The notes under the pieces were generated by a model. The model saw only the letters and a program-made list of their open reading frames with translations. It did not search any database and was not told where the DNA came from. From contig JAEZIH010000073.1 in assembly GCA_023416055.1 (NCBI GenBank), positions 1-8,738 on the forward strand: DNA of 8,738 nt, written 5' to 3'. The position numbers and the translations under genes are program-made. The stretch's first letter is position 1; each line of letters begins with the position of its first letter. The DNA is from Pseudomonadota bacterium (GTDB lineage Bacteria > Pseudomonadota > Alphaproteobacteria > Caulobacterales > Caulobacteraceae). Below are positions 7,509 to 8,738 of the stretch, piece by piece.

Positions 7509-7600
7509 GCCGTCACCTTCCTTCTGGGCGCAGCGCGTCTCAGCCTTCGCGCTCGCTCGGGACCAGCTCCGGACTCGTCACGTGCCCGATCTCCCGGGCC
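7016..7600 (-). repeat. Tandem duplication of about 535 bp (HTH-gene tail plus membrane-protein gene)
   Basis: Bases 7551-7600, the 3' end of the HTH gene, align with 7016-7065, the 3' end of paralog 4, at 40 of 50 positions. Two 10-base blocks are identical (GCTCGCTCGG and CTCCCGGGCC). The offset is 535 bp. Homology continues through the short intergenic spacers into the paired genes, paralog 4 and paralog 3, whose start codons are 533 bp apart. The span listed is the first unit plus the scar; the second unit carries on through paralog 3 to about 6540. Confidence 0.8.
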
Positions 7601-8196
7601 TGGTCGGCATAGGCCAGGATCACGTCTGCGACCGCCTTCAGCACCAGGGCCGTCACCACCATGATGGCCAGCAGGATCAGCAGACGGACGCCCCAGCCGC
7701 GGGGCGGGGGTCGGTAGCCGAGGCGTGGGCCCGCGCCCCCACCTGCGCCATCACCCAGCCGGCGCTCAGCACCTGCCGCAGCAACTCCCGCGGCGTCGAC
7801 TCCGCCGCGTCGTCCGCCAGCCCCCTCAGCAGGTGGCTGGTCACCGGGTCGTTCGCCCCCGCCGGGCTGAACGCCGCCAGGGCCGCTTCCAGATCCTCCC
7901 AGGTCCAGTGCGGTAGCGGCGTGCTGTTCGATGCCATGGTCTGACTCCCTCTCACGGAAGCCATCAACCTTGGCCGCGAGCGTCTCGCCAATGGGGTCTT
8001 TCGGCCCTGGTACGTTTCGTTCCAGCAGAGCCAGCGCCGCCTTGCGCCGGTTGACCCCCAGCCGGCGGCAGGCCTCGTGGACGTGCTTCTTGACCGTCGC
8101 CTCCGACAGCCCCAGCCGCGCGGCGATCTCCTTGTCCGTGAGGAAGGCCGTCAGCCGCAGACACTCTTCCTGACGGGCGCTGAGGCTCTTGGACAT
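7540..8196 (-). CDS. LuxR/GerE-type HTH protein with C-terminal membrane helix
   Basis: A 218-aa protein. Residues 5-58 form a LuxR/GerE-type DNA-binding domain (LSARQEECLRL, TDKEIAARLGLSEATVKKHV, then RRLGVNRRKAALALL). No receiver or ligand domain precedes it, so the HTH is N-terminal. Residues 87-157 form a Gly/Pro-rich linker. Residues 171-195 form one hydrophobic helix after YRPPPRGWGVR, followed by a short tail. With the HTH in the cytoplasm this would be a tail-anchored, membrane-tethered regulator; its targets are unknown, and the adjacent operon is the obvious guess. The start is ATG 8196-8194 with GGGGG 4 nt upstream; a longer frame starting at 8322 would lie in the tRNA. Odd feature: in the linker, high third-position GC shifts to another frame, that of the ORF at 7677-7937, and returns to this frame at the membrane helix. 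Either the genes overlap or the locus carries compensating frameshifts. Confidence 0.75.
   Translation of the reverse strand: MSKSLSARQEECLRLTAFLTDKEIAARLGLSEATVKKHVHEACRRLGVNRRKAALALLERNVPGPKDPIGETLAAKVDGFRERESDHGIEQHAATALDLGGSGSGPGGVQPGGGERPGDQPPAEGAGGRRGGVDAAGVAAAGAERRLGDGAGGGAGPRLGYRPPPRGWGVRLLILLAIMVVTALVLKAVADVILAYADQAREIGHVTSPELVPSEREG
7677..7937 (-). CDS. Small ORF (86 aa) nested out of frame in the HTH gene
   Basis: An 86-aa soluble, helix-rich protein of unknown function (begins MASNSTPLPHWTWEDLEAAL, contains PRELLRQVLSAGWVMAQVGA). It lies wholly inside the HTH gene in another frame on the same strand. The support is good: ATG 7937-7935 has AGGGAG 7 nt upstream, and by hand count 80 of 86 codons end in G or C. 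In the overlapping HTH frame about 33 codons over the same stretch end in A or T. The protein has normal composition, whereas the overlapped linker is Gly-rich and low complexity. The last 15 or so codons overlap the conserved-looking YRPPPRGWGV segment of the HTH protein, where this reading is less convincing. The alternative is that this is a displaced central domain of a frameshifted HTH gene. Confidence 0.6.
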   Translation of the reverse strand: MASNSTPLPHWTWEDLEAALAAFSPAGANDPVTSHLLRGLADDAAESTPRELLRQVLSAGWVMAQVGARAHASATDPRPAAGASVC

Positions 8197-8283
8197 ACTA
8201 CCCCCGGTACACGCCGCAGAACTAAGGCGCACGAACGCCGTCGTCCAGCATCCGAAACGGCAAAGGTGGCATGATTGGGGAGA

Positions 8284-8359
8284 TGGTGCCGCTTGCGTGA
8301 CTCGAACACGCGACCCCCGCATTACGAATGCGATGCTCTACCAGCTGAGCTAAAGCGGC
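8284..8359 (-). tRNA. tRNA-Thr (anticodon CGU)
   Basis: The minus strand folds into a complete 76-nt cloverleaf. The acceptor stem is GCCGCTT/AAGCGGC. The D arm is GCTC...GAGC with AGCTGGTA in the loop. The anticodon stem is TCGCA/TGCGG with loop TTCGTAA, giving anticodon CGT (reads ACG, threonine). The variable loop is GGGTC, and the T arm is GCGTG-TTCGAGT-CACGC. A discriminator A and an encoded CCA end it at 8284. No tail terminator is obvious in the 87 bp before the HTH gene, and I see nothing else firm in that gap. Confidence 0.97.
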
Positions 8360-8400
8360 CTTGGGCGTGGCGGGCAGGGCCGCCGGCGCGAGAGGCGCTC

Positions 8401-8427
8401 TTTATACGCGGGGCGGGGGCTTGCCAA
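8401..8427 (-). promoter_or_regulatory. Candidate promoter of tRNA-Thr
   Basis: A -35-like TTGGCA (8427-8422) and a perfect TATAAA -10 (8406-8401) are separated by 15 nt, a spacing accepted in Caulobacter-type housekeeping promoters. The -10 overlaps the hemD stop codon. Transcription would begin near 8394, about 35 nt before the mature tRNA 5' end. Confidence 0.55.
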
Positions 8428-8738
8428 GCGCCTCCAGCATGGCGGCTTCGTCGGGATGGGCGGCGACCCGGACCTCGGCCTGCGGCTGGGGCCCGAGCGC
8501 CGCGGCCGCGGCCTGGGAAATGACTACCGCGACCCGGTTCTCGACCGGTCCCAGTCCGGCCAGCGCCCGCGCAGCGCGCGGCGAATGCAGCATCACGGCG
8601 TCCCAGTCGGCCGGCGCCCCGACGCCCGTCTCCACCGCCTCATAGACCGGCAGTCGCCGCACCTCGATGCGGCCCCCCAGCAGGGCAGGCAGGTCGCCGG
8701 CGGGCTCCCTCGCTCCGGGCGCGAGCACCGGCCCCGGC
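8402..8738 (-). CDS. hemD: Uroporphyrinogen-III synthase, C-terminal part (partial)
   Basis: HemD closes and inverts hydroxymethylbilane to uroporphyrinogen III in haem, sirohaem and corrin synthesis. The frame is open to the window edge and continues beyond it; a GTG at 8728 is internal, since the codons before it read PGP. About 111 residues are visible. Matching features are PGPVLAPGAREPAGDLPALL, then a VRRLPVYEAVET strand, DAVMLHSPRAARAL (the conserved substrate-cleft Ser/Pro region), and a terminal PDEAAMLEAL helix. The family is divergent in sequence, so the call rests on this pattern and on length from the C-terminus. The gene ends in TAA, shared with the likely tRNA promoter -10. No link to the downstream genes is implied. 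Confidence 0.85.
   Translation of the reverse strand, partial: PGPVLAPGAREPAGDLPALLGGRIEVRRLPVYEAVETGVGAPADWDAVMLHSPRAARALAGLGPVENRVAVVISQAAAAALGPQPQAEVRVAAHPDEAAMLEALGKPPPRV

Noticed and set aside
8284..8310. Integration site (att) at the 3' end of tRNA-Thr
   Set aside because: I found no second copy of the tRNA 3' end in the window and no integrase gene, so there is no evidence for an element inserted here.
8197..8322. Extended N-terminus of the HTH protein starting inside the tRNA gene
   Set aside because: The extension overlaps tRNA-Thr, has no homology to the HTH family, and the ATG at 8196 has a purine-rich ribosome-binding sequence.

Overview
The window looks like a chromosomal segment of a GC-rich alphaproteobacterium, most probably Caulobacteraceae and possibly Brevundimonas. 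The case rests on the infB N-terminus, the long NusA with helix-hairpin-helix repeats and an acidic tail, the very high third-position GC, a GCTATAGC-type -10 element, and my memory of the metK/trmB/rimP/nusA/infB neighbourhood in that family. No database search was possible. All convincing genes lie on the minus strand, so transcription runs from high to low coordinates.

From right to left: the 3' part of hemD (8402-8738, running off the window) is followed by tRNA-Thr(CGU) (8284-8359), whose likely promoter overlaps the hemD stop codon. Next comes an accessory block (5616-8196). It starts with a small LuxR/GerE-type HTH protein with a C-terminal membrane helix (7540-8196). A separate 86-aa ORF (7677-7937) is nested in another frame of that gene. 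Four tandem paralogous small membrane proteins follow (7508-6993, 6975-6535, 6520-6059, 6062-5616). They share GG-x-x-ER, a membrane Glu, a RW pair and a C-terminal ERW-x-A signature, and I do not recognise them as a named family. The block ends 57 bp before metK.

The housekeeping half starts with metK (4362-5558). Its promoter carries a 24-bp AT-rich palindrome that looks like a repressor operator, probably for methionine/SAM-linked control. An intergenic region with inverted heptamer repeats follows, then trmB (3559-4254), which appears to have a leaderless transcript. A strong intrinsic terminator (3433-3467) sits directly before rimP (2882-3421), nusA (1115-2878), ylxR (428-1096) and the start of infB (1-346). 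This is the classic translation/transcription-factor cluster: RimP matures the 30S subunit, NusA controls pausing and termination, YlxR is an RNA-binding companion, and IF2 starts translation.

The part most likely to be undescribed is the 5616-8196 block: a putative membrane-tethered HTH regulator, a nested ORF, and a four-member membrane-protein array grown by tandem duplication. A roughly 535-bp duplication scar is still visible. One copy seems to start with the non-canonical codon ATC. The function of this block is unknown.
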